In this document: in pieces, positions 1 through 8,304 of the stretch
Position numbering within the stretch: the first letter of the stretch is position 1
Layout of the letters: every line of letters begins with the position of its first letter
Source of the DNA: JAWLCA01 sp041687395
Lineage (GTDB): Bacteria; Pseudomonadota; Alphaproteobacteria; Rhodobacterales; Rhodobacteraceae
Assembly (NCBI GenBank): GCA_041687395.1
Contig: JAWLCA010000008.1
Coordinates: 75,804-139,803, forward strand
DNA: 64,000 nucleotides
Direction of reading: 5' to 3'
The notes under the pieces: model-generated
What the model was told of the DNA's origin: nothing
What the model saw: only the letters and a program-made list of their open reading frames with translations
Databases searched by the model: none
Made by a program: the position numbers and the translations under genes

Positions 1-2
1 CG

Positions 3-377
3 GTCGGGCTGGGCGTGGCCTGGGTGCTGGCGCTTCTGCCCCTGGGCTGGGTGGTCTGGGGCGTCGCGGGGGCCGCCTGCGGCTGGTTCGTGATGGGCAG
101 CCTCGTGGGGCGCGGCTACCGCGCGGCGGCGGGCTTTGGCGTCCGCACCGCGGTGACCGCGGCGTTCTGGGCGTTGCTGGCGCTGTCCCTGCGTGAGATG
201 ATCCGCCGCGCCTATCTGCGTCAGTATGACGACCCGTTCGAGGCGATCGTGGCGATCTTCGAGATCGGGCTGGACCGCGGCCGCGCGCTGATCGCGGCCG
301 AACCGCTGGCGGTGCTGCTGCTGGGCGGGCTGCTGGCCGGGGTGCTGGCCGAATTTGCCGGGCGGCGCTGGAAGTGA
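3..377 (+). CDS. Membrane protein, 5' end outside window (partial)
   Basis: The reading frame is open to the first bases of the window, so the true start probably lies upstream; a GTG at 15 is the first convenient internal start. The visible part is about 120 residues with hydrophobic stretches near residues 1-25, 40-58 and 95-112, which suggests three or more membrane segments. A charged stretch (REMIRRAYLRQYDD) lies between the second and third. The stop overlaps the GTG start of the next gene (GTGA), so the two are probably translationally coupled. I do not recognise the family, and no function can be assigned from this fragment. Confidence 0.6.
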   Translation, partial: VGLGVAWVLALLPLGWVVWGVAGAACGWFVMGSLVGRGYRAAAGFGVRTAVTAAFWALLALSLREMIRRAYLRQYDDPFEAIVAIFEIGLDRGRALIAAEPLAVLLLGGLLAGVLAEFAGRRWK

Positions 378-1498
378 CCGCCTTTTTCTTCTACGGCACG
401 CTCTGCCACCCGCCGCTGCTGGCCACCGTTCTGGGGCGTTCTGTCGGAACCCGGCCGGCACGTCTGCCCGATCACGCCGTCTTCTGGGCGGCGGGCCACA
501 GCTTTCCGGTGATCGAGGCGCGGCCAGGCGCTGCCGCCCCCGGCCTTCTGGTCGAGGGGTTGACCGGGGACGAGGCCGCGCGGCTGGATTTCTACGAAGG
601 CGGCTTCGACTATGCCACCCGGCAGGTGACGGTTCAGACCGACGCAGGGCCGGTCGATGCGCGGGTCTATGTCTGCCCGCCGGGCCGCTGGCCGCTGGGC
701 GCCCCTTGGGATCTGCGGGACTGGGCGGCACGCTGGGGTGGGGTCGTGGTCGCGGCGGCGGCCGACTACATGGCCGCAATGGGGCAGCACAGCGCGGCGG
801 CCGTCAGCGCGCGCTACCCGATGCTGCTTGCGCGCGCGGCCTCGCGCCTGCGGGCGGCCGCCGGCGGCCCGACCACCCTGCGCCATCGCGCCGGGCCGGG
901 CGACGTGACCCTGCACGACCGGCAGACACCTTATGCCAAGTTCTTCGCGGTCGAGGAGTATGACCTGTCGCACCGCCGCTTCGACGGCGCCACCGAAAAG
1001 GTGGGCCGCGCGGTGCTGGTGGCACCCGACGCCGCCACCGTCCTGCCCTATGATCCGGCGCGCGACCGGGTGCTGGTGATCGAACAGTTCCGCCCCGGCT
1101 CCTACGCTCGTGGCGATGCCCAGCCCTGGCTGCTGGAACCCGTCGCCGGCCGCGTCGACCCCGGCGAGACGCCCGAGGACGCCGCCCGCCGCGAGGCCGG
1201 GGAAGAGGCGGGCGTCACCCTCGGCGCGCTGCACCCCATCCCCGGCCACTATCCTTCGCCCGGTACGCTGTCGGAATTTCTGTATGCCTACATCGGCATC
1301 GCCGACCTGCCCGACACCGCGGCGGGCCCTGGCGGCAAGGCGGACGAGGGCGAGGATATCCGCGCCCATGTCATCGCCTTCGACCGGCTGATGGACCTCG
1401 TGGCGACGGGCGAGGCCTGCAACGGCCCGCTCCTGCTGTCCGCCCTCTGGCTTGCACAGCTGCGCGAGCGGCTGCGCCGTGGCGCCGGCTTTGCTTGA
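374..1498 (+). CDS. Gamma-glutamylcyclotransferase-like (AIG2) / NUDIX hydrolase fusion
   Basis: This 374-residue protein has two domains. Residues 1 to about 110 begin with FFYGTLCHPPLL, the FxYGTL signature of the AIG2/GGCT-like fold, and residues about 190-365 form a NUDIX hydrolase. The NUDIX box starts at residue 259 (GRVDPGETPEDAARRE) and continues with an EExG element ending at 281, so the metal-binding glutamates are intact. The NUDIX half resembles ADP-ribose pyrophosphatases, which cleave ADP-ribose to AMP and ribose 5-phosphate; that substrate is inferred from family resemblance only. The start is GTG, overlapping the upstream stop by four bases. The product has no signal peptide and is probably cytosolic. 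The pairing of the two domains is the unusual part. Confidence 0.85.
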   Translation: MTAFFFYGTLCHPPLLATVLGRSVGTRPARLPDHAVFWAAGHSFPVIEARPGAAAPGLLVEGLTGDEAARLDFYEGGFDYATRQVTVQTDAGPVDARVYVCPPGRWPLGAPWDLRDWAARWGGVVVAAAADYMAAMGQHSAAAVSARYPMLLARAASRLRAAAGGPTTLRHRAGPGDVTLHDRQTPYAKFFAVEEYDLSHRRFDGATEKVGRAVLVAPDAATVLPYDPARDRVLVIEQFRPGSYARGDAQPWLLEPVAGRVDPGETPEDAARREAGEEAGVTLGALHPIPGHYPSPGTLSEFLYAYIGIADLPDTAAGPGGKADEGEDIRAHVIAFDRLMDLVATGEACNGPLLLSALWLAQLRERLRRGAGFA

Positions 1499-1551
1499 GT
1501 TCCGCGCCCCGCCTGCCTATCACGGAGCGCAGGCGACAAGGGGGGCTTCCC

Positions 1552-2582
<1,031 letters not shown>

Positions 2583-2583
<1 letters not shown>

Positions 2584-5081
2584 TGCGGCCCGCGCTGCGA
2601 CACTGGCTTGCCGTCGCGCTGCTGACAGCGCTGTCGCTGGTCCTTGTTGCACCGGCCGGCGCACAAAGCTTCTTCACGCCGCAGGCGGAATCGTCCGAGA
2701 ACGGCCAGTCCGCACCCGACTACGTCGCCTGGAACCGTCTCGCCACCCGGGCCGAGGCGCTGATCGCCGACAGCCGCACCACCAACCTCGCGCTCGAACA
2801 GGTGCGCGCGCAGATCTCCGAGTGGCGCAGCCGGTTCCTTGAGGCGCAGCGCGCCAACCAGACCCGCGTCGCGCCGCTGCGCGACCAGATCGCGGCCCTG
2901 GGCGATCCCCCTGCCGAGGGCGAGAGCGAGGAACCCGAGATCGCGAACCGGCGCGCGGACCTGAACGCGGAACTCTCGCGCCTGCGCGCCCCCGGCATCG
3001 CCGCGGACGAGGCGCACCGCCGCGCCGACGGCCTGATCCGCGAGATCGACCGCATCCTGCGCGAACGCCAGGCCAATGCGCTGATGCAGCTGTGGCCCGC
3101 GCCGGTGAACCCGGCGAATTGGCCCGCGGGCCTGAAGGCGCTGACCGACACCGCCAGCAGCCTCTGGTCCGAGGTGCGCGACGCCTGGGGCCGCCCCGGC
3201 AGTCACGAACTCTTGCGCTCGAACCTGCCCAAGATCGTGCTGCTGACCGTCCTTGGCCTGTTCCTGATCGCCCGTGGGCGCCGCTGGATCGAACGGCGCG
3301 CGCAATACCTGCAGGAGACCGCCACCGCCCGCGGGCGCAAGGTCTTCGGCTTCCTCGCCTCGCTGGGGCAGGTGGTGCTGCCGCTCCTCGGAATCCTCGC
3401 CCTGACCGAGGCGCTGCGCTCCAGCGGGATGGTGGGGCTTCAAGGCGATCTGCTGGTCTCGGTCCTGCCCGAGGTGGGGCTGGTGATCTACTCCGCGCGC
3501 TGGCTGGCCACGCGCATCTTTCCCAAGGGCCACGGCCGCGACACGCCGCTGAGCCTCTCGCCCCAGCGCCGGCGCGAGGGGCGGGTGTACACCAGCGCCC
3601 TCGGCGCCCTGATCGGCGCCGAGATCGCGCTGCGCGCCGTCGTCATCCCGGCCGAGGATGTCGAGGCCGCGACCGCGGTCATCGCCTTCCCGCTGCTGGT
3701 ACTGGCGGGCCTGCTGCTGCTCCGCATCGGCCAGCTCCTGCGCCTGCACGTGGCCAGCGACACGCAGGCCGCCGACCAGGCGGGGTTCCGCAACCGCATT
3801 CTGCGCGGCATCGGCGGCATCGCCATGATCATCGGCGTCGCGGCGCCCGCGCTGGCCGCGGTGGGCTACGTCACCGCCGCCATCGCCGGGGTCTACCCGG
3901 CGATCCTGTCGCTGGGCCTGATCGGCCTTCTGATCGTGCTGCAGCGCCTCGTCGCCGACGTCTACGCGCTCCTCACCGGCCAGGGAGAGGATGCCGAGGA
4001 CGGCCTCGTGCCGGTGCTGGTGGGCTTCACGCTGGTCATTGTCGCGCTGCCGATCTTCGCGCTGATCTGGGGCGCCCGCACGGCCGACCTGTGGGAGATC
4101 TGGGCCCGCTTCCGCGAGGGGATCACGCTTGGCGAAACCCGCATCGCCCCCAGCGACTTCCTGACCTTCATGGTGGTCTTCGCGCTTGGCTACATGATCA
4201 CGAAGCTGTTGCAGGGCGCGCTGCAATCCACCGTCCTGCCCAAGACCAGGATCGAGCCGGGGGGCCAGAAATCCATCGTCTCGGGCGTGGGTTACCTCGG
4301 GATCTTCCTGGCCGCGCTCTTGGGCATAACCTCGGCCGGGCTGGATCTGTCCTCGCTCGCCATCGTCGCCGGCGCGCTATCGGTCGGCATCGGCTTCGGC
4401 CTGCAGAACATCGTGTCGAACTTCATCTCGGGCATCATCCTGCTCGTCGAACGCCCGGTGGCCGAGGGCGACTGGATCGAGGTCGGCGGTGTCATGGGCA
4501 CGGTGCGCGCGATCTCGGTCCGCTCCACCGTGATCGAGACCTTCGATCGCACCGATGTCATCGTGCCCAACTCCGACCTGATCTCGGGGATGGTGACGAA
4601 CTACACCCGCTTCAACCTCTCGGGGCGCCTGATCGTGCCGGTGGGCGTGGCCTACGGCACCGACACCCGGCTGGTCGAGAGGATCCTGCGCGAAGTGGCC
4701 GAGGAACAGCCATTGGTGGTGCTGAAGCCGCCGCCCGCGATCCTGTTCACCGCCTTCGGCGACGACGCGCTGCAGTTCGAGATGCGGGTGATCCTGCGCG
4801 ACGTGAACTTCTCGCTCTCGGTCCGCTCCGACATCCTGCACGAGATCACGCGCCGCTTCCGCGAGGCGGGGATCGAGATCCCCTTCGCCCAGCGCGACAT
4901 CTGGCTGCGCAACCCCGAAACGCTGACCGGCAAGCCCCCGCCCGCCGCCGCGCCCGCCGCGACGGCGGAGCCGACCGCGGCGACCGAAACCCGCGCCGAG
5001 GCCCGCGCCCACATGACCGCCGACGACCTGCCCGACACTGCGGGCGACGGCGACGGCGGCACCGGGGACGACACCACCTGA
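2583..5081 (+). CDS. Large MscS-family mechanosensitive channel (DUF3772 type)
   Basis: A protein of about 832 residues with an N-terminal signal or first membrane segment (WLAVALLTALSLVLVAPAGA), a periplasmic alpha-helical charged region to about residue 190, multiple membrane helices, and a C-terminal MscS core from about residue 580. The core shows the glycine/alanine-rich pore helix (AIVAGALSVGIGFGLQNIV) followed by the beta domain (VERPVAEGDWIEVGG). Small MscS proteins are about 290 residues, so this is one of the large, decorated homologues that sit in the inner membrane and release solutes on hypo-osmotic shock. The tail is rich in Ala, Pro and Thr. The ATG at 2583 overlaps the cysK stop; GTG at 2580 is an alternative. 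Confidence 0.9.
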
Positions 5082-5144
5082 CCCGGCACTGCGCCGGAAC
5101 AGCCGGCCTGGCCGGGGACTTTGTCGAAATTCCACGGAGGTCTC

Positions 5145-6185
5145 ATGGACGACGCACTGATCTGGTTGGGGATCGCTTTCTGCATCTCGCAATCGGCCCT
5201 GTTCTCCGGGTCGAACATCGCCGTCTTCAGCCTCAGCCGCCTGCGGCTCGAAGCGGCGGCCGCCGCGGGCGACAAGAGCGCCGCAAGTGCCCTCGACCTC
5301 AGGCGCGATGCGAACTTCACGCTCGTCACCATCCTGATCGGCAATGTCGCCATCAATGTGCTGCTGACCATGCTGTCGGACTCGGTGATGGCCGGTGTGA
5401 TGGCGTTTCTGTTCTCCACCATCATCATCACCGCTCTGGGCGAGATCGGGCCGCAGGCCTATTTCTCGCGCAACGCGCTGCGTGCGGTGGCGATCTTCGG
5501 GCCGGTCCTGCGGTTCTACCGCATCCTGCTGTGGCCCCTCGCAAAGCCCACCGCCCTTCTGCTGGACGCATGGGTCGGCACCGAAACCGTGCCGTGGTTC
5601 CGCGAACGCGAGTTGCACAACATCCTGCGCTACCATGCCGCCAATACCGGCAGCGAGGTGGGCCGGGTCGAGGCGATCGGGGCCACGAACTTCCTCGCGC
5701 TCGATGACCTCGTCGTGCAGGATCAGGGCCAGCCTCTCGATCCCGCAAGCATCCTGCAACTGCCCTTCGACGGGGATCGCCCGGTCTTCCCCGCCATCGA
5801 CCGCGCGCAAGACGATCCCTTCGTCCGCAAACTGGCCGCGTCGCGGCAGAAATGGGTCGTGCTGACGGATGAGACCGGCAAGCCGCGCCTGCTGCTGAAC
5901 GCGAATGCCTTTCTGCGGGATTTCCTGATCCTTGGCAGCGACAGCTCGCCCGGGGACTATTGCCACCAGCCTGCGATTGTCACCAGGCCGACCGAAACCC
6001 TCGACACGGCCCTCGGCATCCTGGCCACGCTGCGCGGCCAGGATGCCGGACATGACGAAACGGTCATGCTGCTGTGGTCGCCCGGCATGAAGCGGATGAT
6101 TACCGGATCGGATGTCCTCAGATGCCTGCTGGCCGGGATGGGCGCACATGAGACGCCCGAATTCGAGCGTGCGCCGACTGCCTGA
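5145..6185 (+). CDS. CNNM/DUF21 transmembrane-domain protein
   Basis: This 346-residue protein starts at the ATG preceded by ACGGAGG. The N-terminal half carries the CNNM/DUF21 pattern: ALFSGSNIAVFSLSRLRLE in the first segment, a hydrophobic NVAINVLLTMLSDSV helix, and ALGEIGPQAYFSRNA, the GEIxPK-like motif with Gln in place of Lys. The C-terminal half sits where CBS domains are usual, but they are not clearly recognisable. Family members such as CorC/CNNM are linked to magnesium or cobalt efflux; that role is only a family-level guess here. The gene follows the MscS gene by 63 bases and may be co-transcribed with it. Confidence 0.8.
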   Translation: MDDALIWLGIAFCISQSALFSGSNIAVFSLSRLRLEAAAAAGDKSAASALDLRRDANFTLVTILIGNVAINVLLTMLSDSVMAGVMAFLFSTIIITALGEIGPQAYFSRNALRAVAIFGPVLRFYRILLWPLAKPTALLLDAWVGTETVPWFRERELHNILRYHAANTGSEVGRVEAIGATNFLALDDLVVQDQGQPLDPASILQLPFDGDRPVFPAIDRAQDDPFVRKLAASRQKWVVLTDETGKPRLLLNANAFLRDFLILGSDSSPGDYCHQPAIVTRPTETLDTALGILATLRGQDAGHDETVMLLWSPGMKRMITGSDVLRCLLAGMGAHETPEFERAPTA

Positions 6186-6275
6186 AAGGCCGACACCGTC
6201 GGATCACCGACCTTCAGTCTCCGGGCCGCCTTGCGTGCAGACCTCGCGCGCCCCGCAACCCGCCCGCGTGCCGGC

Positions 6276-6404
6276 CTACTTCTTCTTCTCGCCCAGCGAA
6301 ACCGGCTTCGCGACGCCGGAATTGGCCGTCGCCAGAACCTTCACGGTCTCCCGCTTCGGCTTCTTCGCTTCCTTGTTCCCGCGCTTGTTGTTGCCTTTTC
6401 CCAT
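6276..6404 (-). CDS. Small lysine-rich conserved protein (42 aa)
   Basis: A short reading frame encodes 42 residues beginning MGKGNNKRGNKEAKKPKRE and ending in a lysine-rich tail. The ATG complement is at 6402-6404 and the TAG stop at 6276-6278. The N-terminus is very basic and hydrophilic, with no membrane segment. I recall similar short GKGNNKRGNKEAKKPK proteins annotated as hypothetical in proteobacteria, so it is probably a real gene; its function is unknown, and the basic composition suggests nucleic-acid or ribosome contact at most. It is convergent with the CNNM gene. Confidence 0.65.
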   Translation of the reverse strand: MGKGNNKRGNKEAKKPKRETVKVLATANSGVAKPVSLGEKKK

Positions 6405-6579
6405 CACGACCTCGAAGGTTGAATAACCGGCCCGGCAAAATGCCGGACGGACCGATCCTCAGGAAAATCACGGGTGCCTGACCTGCGTCAGACGATGACT
6501 TTGATGAGTCGCGCGCGTCTTCCGATCCAGGAACACCGCACGGTCAGGAAGTAGGCATCCGGACGCCGCCGCGCAAGGC

Positions 6580-6720
6580 TCACGGCTGTCGCGCGGCACC
6601 GCCCGCCGCGAAGGTCTGCGTGCCGTCCTCTTGGTGCAGACCGACTTCGGTTTTCGGGCGACGCGCAGCCCCGGCGCGCTTCCTTTTCAACCGCGTCCCG
6701 CCCTTCACCCTCGCGGTCAC
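6580..6720 (-). CDS. Possible small basic protein (46 aa)
   Basis: A GTG at 6720 opens a 46-codon frame whose N-terminal half is rich in Lys and Arg (VKGGTRLKRKRAGAARR), followed by a polar half (KTEVGLHQEDGTQTFAAGG). A GAGGGG sequence lies about 12 bases upstream. The frame remains open further upstream, so the start is uncertain. It would be divergent from the AlaX gene. In sequence this GC-rich a chance frame is possible; I list it because the composition looks more protein-like than the neighbouring shadow frames. Confidence 0.3.
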   Translation of the reverse strand: MTARVKGGTRLKRKRAGAARRPKTEVGLHQEDGTQTFAAGGAARQP

Positions 6721-6840
6721 GTCGCGTATAGACCCCTCACGCCCCCGCCACCCCGACACGGAGGCCGGATGCCGCCCCGGCGTCCACGGGCGACTGACGG
6801 TCCCGCCTCGGACCTCATCACGCGACAAAAAAGGCCAGAC

Positions 6841-7554
6841 ATGACCGACCTGCTCTACCGCACCGACCCCTACCTGCGTGAGGCCCCCGCCCGCGTCACC
6901 GCCGTGGCCGAGGGCGCCGTCACGCTCGACCGTTGTATCTTCTACCCCCAAGGCGGCGGCCAGCCCGGCGACACCGGCCGGCTGCTGTGGGAGGGCGGAG
7001 AGATCGCCGTCACGAACACCGTGAAGGGCGAGGGGGGCGAGCCGGTCCTGCAGGCCGACCTCGCCGCGATCCTTCCCCCCGTGGGGGCCGAAGTGATGCA
7101 GGTGCTCGACTGGGAGCGCCGACTTGCGCACATGCGCGTGCACACCGCGCTGCATCTTCTGTCGGTCGTGATCCCGCTGCCGGTCACCGGCGGCTCGATC
7201 GCAGTCGACAAGGGACGGCTGGATTTCGACATGCCCCACCCGCCCGAGGATCTGGAAGAGATCGAGGCCGAGGTGAACGCGCTCGTCGCCCGCGACCTGC
7301 CCGTGACCGAGGAGTGGATCACCGACGACGAACTCGCCGCCAACCCCGGTCTCGTGAAGACCATGTCGGTGATGCCCCCCACCGGCCACGGCCGCGTGCG
7401 CCTGATCCGCATCGGCGCGGGCGCCGATCAGGTGGACCTGCAACCCTGCGGCGGAACCCACGTCGCCCGCACGTCCGAGATCGGCCCCCTGCGGCTGGGC
7501 AAGATCGAGAAGAAGGGCCGCCAGAACCGCCGCGTCAGCCTGCATCTGGCCTGA
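6841..7554 (+). CDS. AlaX-type alanyl-tRNA editing protein
   Basis: This 237-residue free-standing homologue of the AlaRS editing domain hydrolyses mis-charged Ser- or Gly-tRNA(Ala) in the cytosol. The zinc/catalytic motifs are both present: HMRVHTALHLL (HxxxH) near residue 98 and the CGGTHV motif near residue 203, which supplies the Cys and His ligands. The N-terminal beta-barrel motif FYPQGGGQPGDTG is also typical. The length matches the AlaX-M class. The ATG at 6841 was chosen because homologues begin at this point (LYRTDPYLRE); an in-frame extension to 6631 reads as untranslated sequence. The gene stands alone and is followed at once by a palindromic repeat element. Confidence 0.9.
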   Translation: MTDLLYRTDPYLREAPARVTAVAEGAVTLDRCIFYPQGGGQPGDTGRLLWEGGEIAVTNTVKGEGGEPVLQADLAAILPPVGAEVMQVLDWERRLAHMRVHTALHLLSVVIPLPVTGGSIAVDKGRLDFDMPHPPEDLEEIEAEVNALVARDLPVTEEWITDDELAANPGLVKTMSVMPPTGHGRVRLIRIGAGADQVDLQPCGGTHVARTSEIGPLRLGKIEKKGRQNRRVSLHLA

Positions 7555-7560
7555 CGGCGC

Positions 7561-7665
7561 GGGGCTTAAAAAGGCCGGATTGTATCCAGGCGTATACACT
7601 TGGATACAAGAATCTGCCGGCAGATTGTATCCGCCTGGATCCTCTTGTATACGCGCGGATACAAT
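7561..7665. repeat. GTATCC/GTATAC palindromic element, copy 1
   Basis: An intergenic element between the convergent AlaX and DUF2177 genes. The core at 7579-7665 is bounded by perfect 9-bp inverted repeats, ATTGTATCC and GGATACAAT. Inside are two arms made of GTATCC, GTATAC and GGATAC hexamers separated by a central palindrome (CTGCCGGCAG, 7614-7623). A left flank with CTTAAAAAGGCCGG (7565-7578) is shared with the second copy. The reverse complement of 42878-42971 aligns along the whole length. The function is unknown. Confidence 0.85.
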
Positions 7666-7717
7666 ATTGGTGCACAAATGCTGTCGCTCCGGCACCGCTG
7701 CGCATCAGCGCACAGGG

Positions 7718-8119
7718 TCAGAGAAGCAGCGACGCCAGTATCACCCCGCCCCACGCCGCCAGCGCGGTAAGCGCCGTGCCCCAGGCCCAATCCACCGCCA
7801 CCATGCTCGGATGCCAGTCGCGCATCACCGACCAGCTTGTCAGCTCATAGGTGCCATAGGCCACGAACCCCAGCAGCGCGCCATTCAGCGCGGCACTGGC
7901 CGGCTGGCCCGATCGCAGCGCCGGATAGCCTGCAAACCAAAGGATTCCAATCATGTAGACCAGATAGAACAGCACGGCCGGGCCGAAGCGCACCCCGTCG
8001 ATCAGGCCCTGGCCAAGGTGCTCCTTGAAGATCGGCTGGATCACCGTCCGCAGCATCACCGCATCCGCGATCAGGAACACGACCGAGGTGGTCAGGAACA
8101 GGACAGCCAAATTCCACAT
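7718..8119 (-). CDS. DUF2177 family membrane protein
   Basis: A protein of 133 residues with about four hydrophobic helices. The features FLIADAVMLRTVIQP near the start, AALNGALLGFVAYGTYELT and the final helix with DWAWGTALTALA match the DUF2177 inner-membrane family, whose function is unknown. The start is the ATG at 8119, close to the 5' end of the divergent activase gene. There is no signal peptide apart from the first helix. The 3' end converges on the palindromic element and the AlaX gene. Confidence 0.85.
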   Translation of the reverse strand: MWNLAVLFLTTSVVFLIADAVMLRTVIQPIFKEHLGQGLIDGVRFGPAVLFYLVYMIGILWFAGYPALRSGQPASAALNGALLGFVAYGTYELTSWSVMRDWHPSMVAVDWAWGTALTALAAWGGVILASLLL

Positions 8120-8304
8120 GCAAAAGTCCTCATCTTTCCAAAGGGTTGCCCAGCCCGCCGCGCGGGGCAGGCGCTTTCGCCTCTAACCTAGCCCAAAGGT
8201 CCGCGCGGGAAAGGACGTCGCCCCCGCGCCCGCCCGTGCCGCTTTCGCGCGCTTGCAACCGCCCCCCATCGGCATACAACCGCCCGGAACCGGATGGAGC
8301 AACC

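Noticed and set aside
6427..6450. CCGGC-AAAAT-GCCGG hairpin as terminator
   Set aside because: The stem is only 5 bp with no T run, and it lies upstream of the small gene, not after one.
7561..7680. Short repeats that could suggest a CRISPR array
   Set aside because: The units are inverted and of irregular spacing, there are no spacers of constant length, and no cas genes are present.
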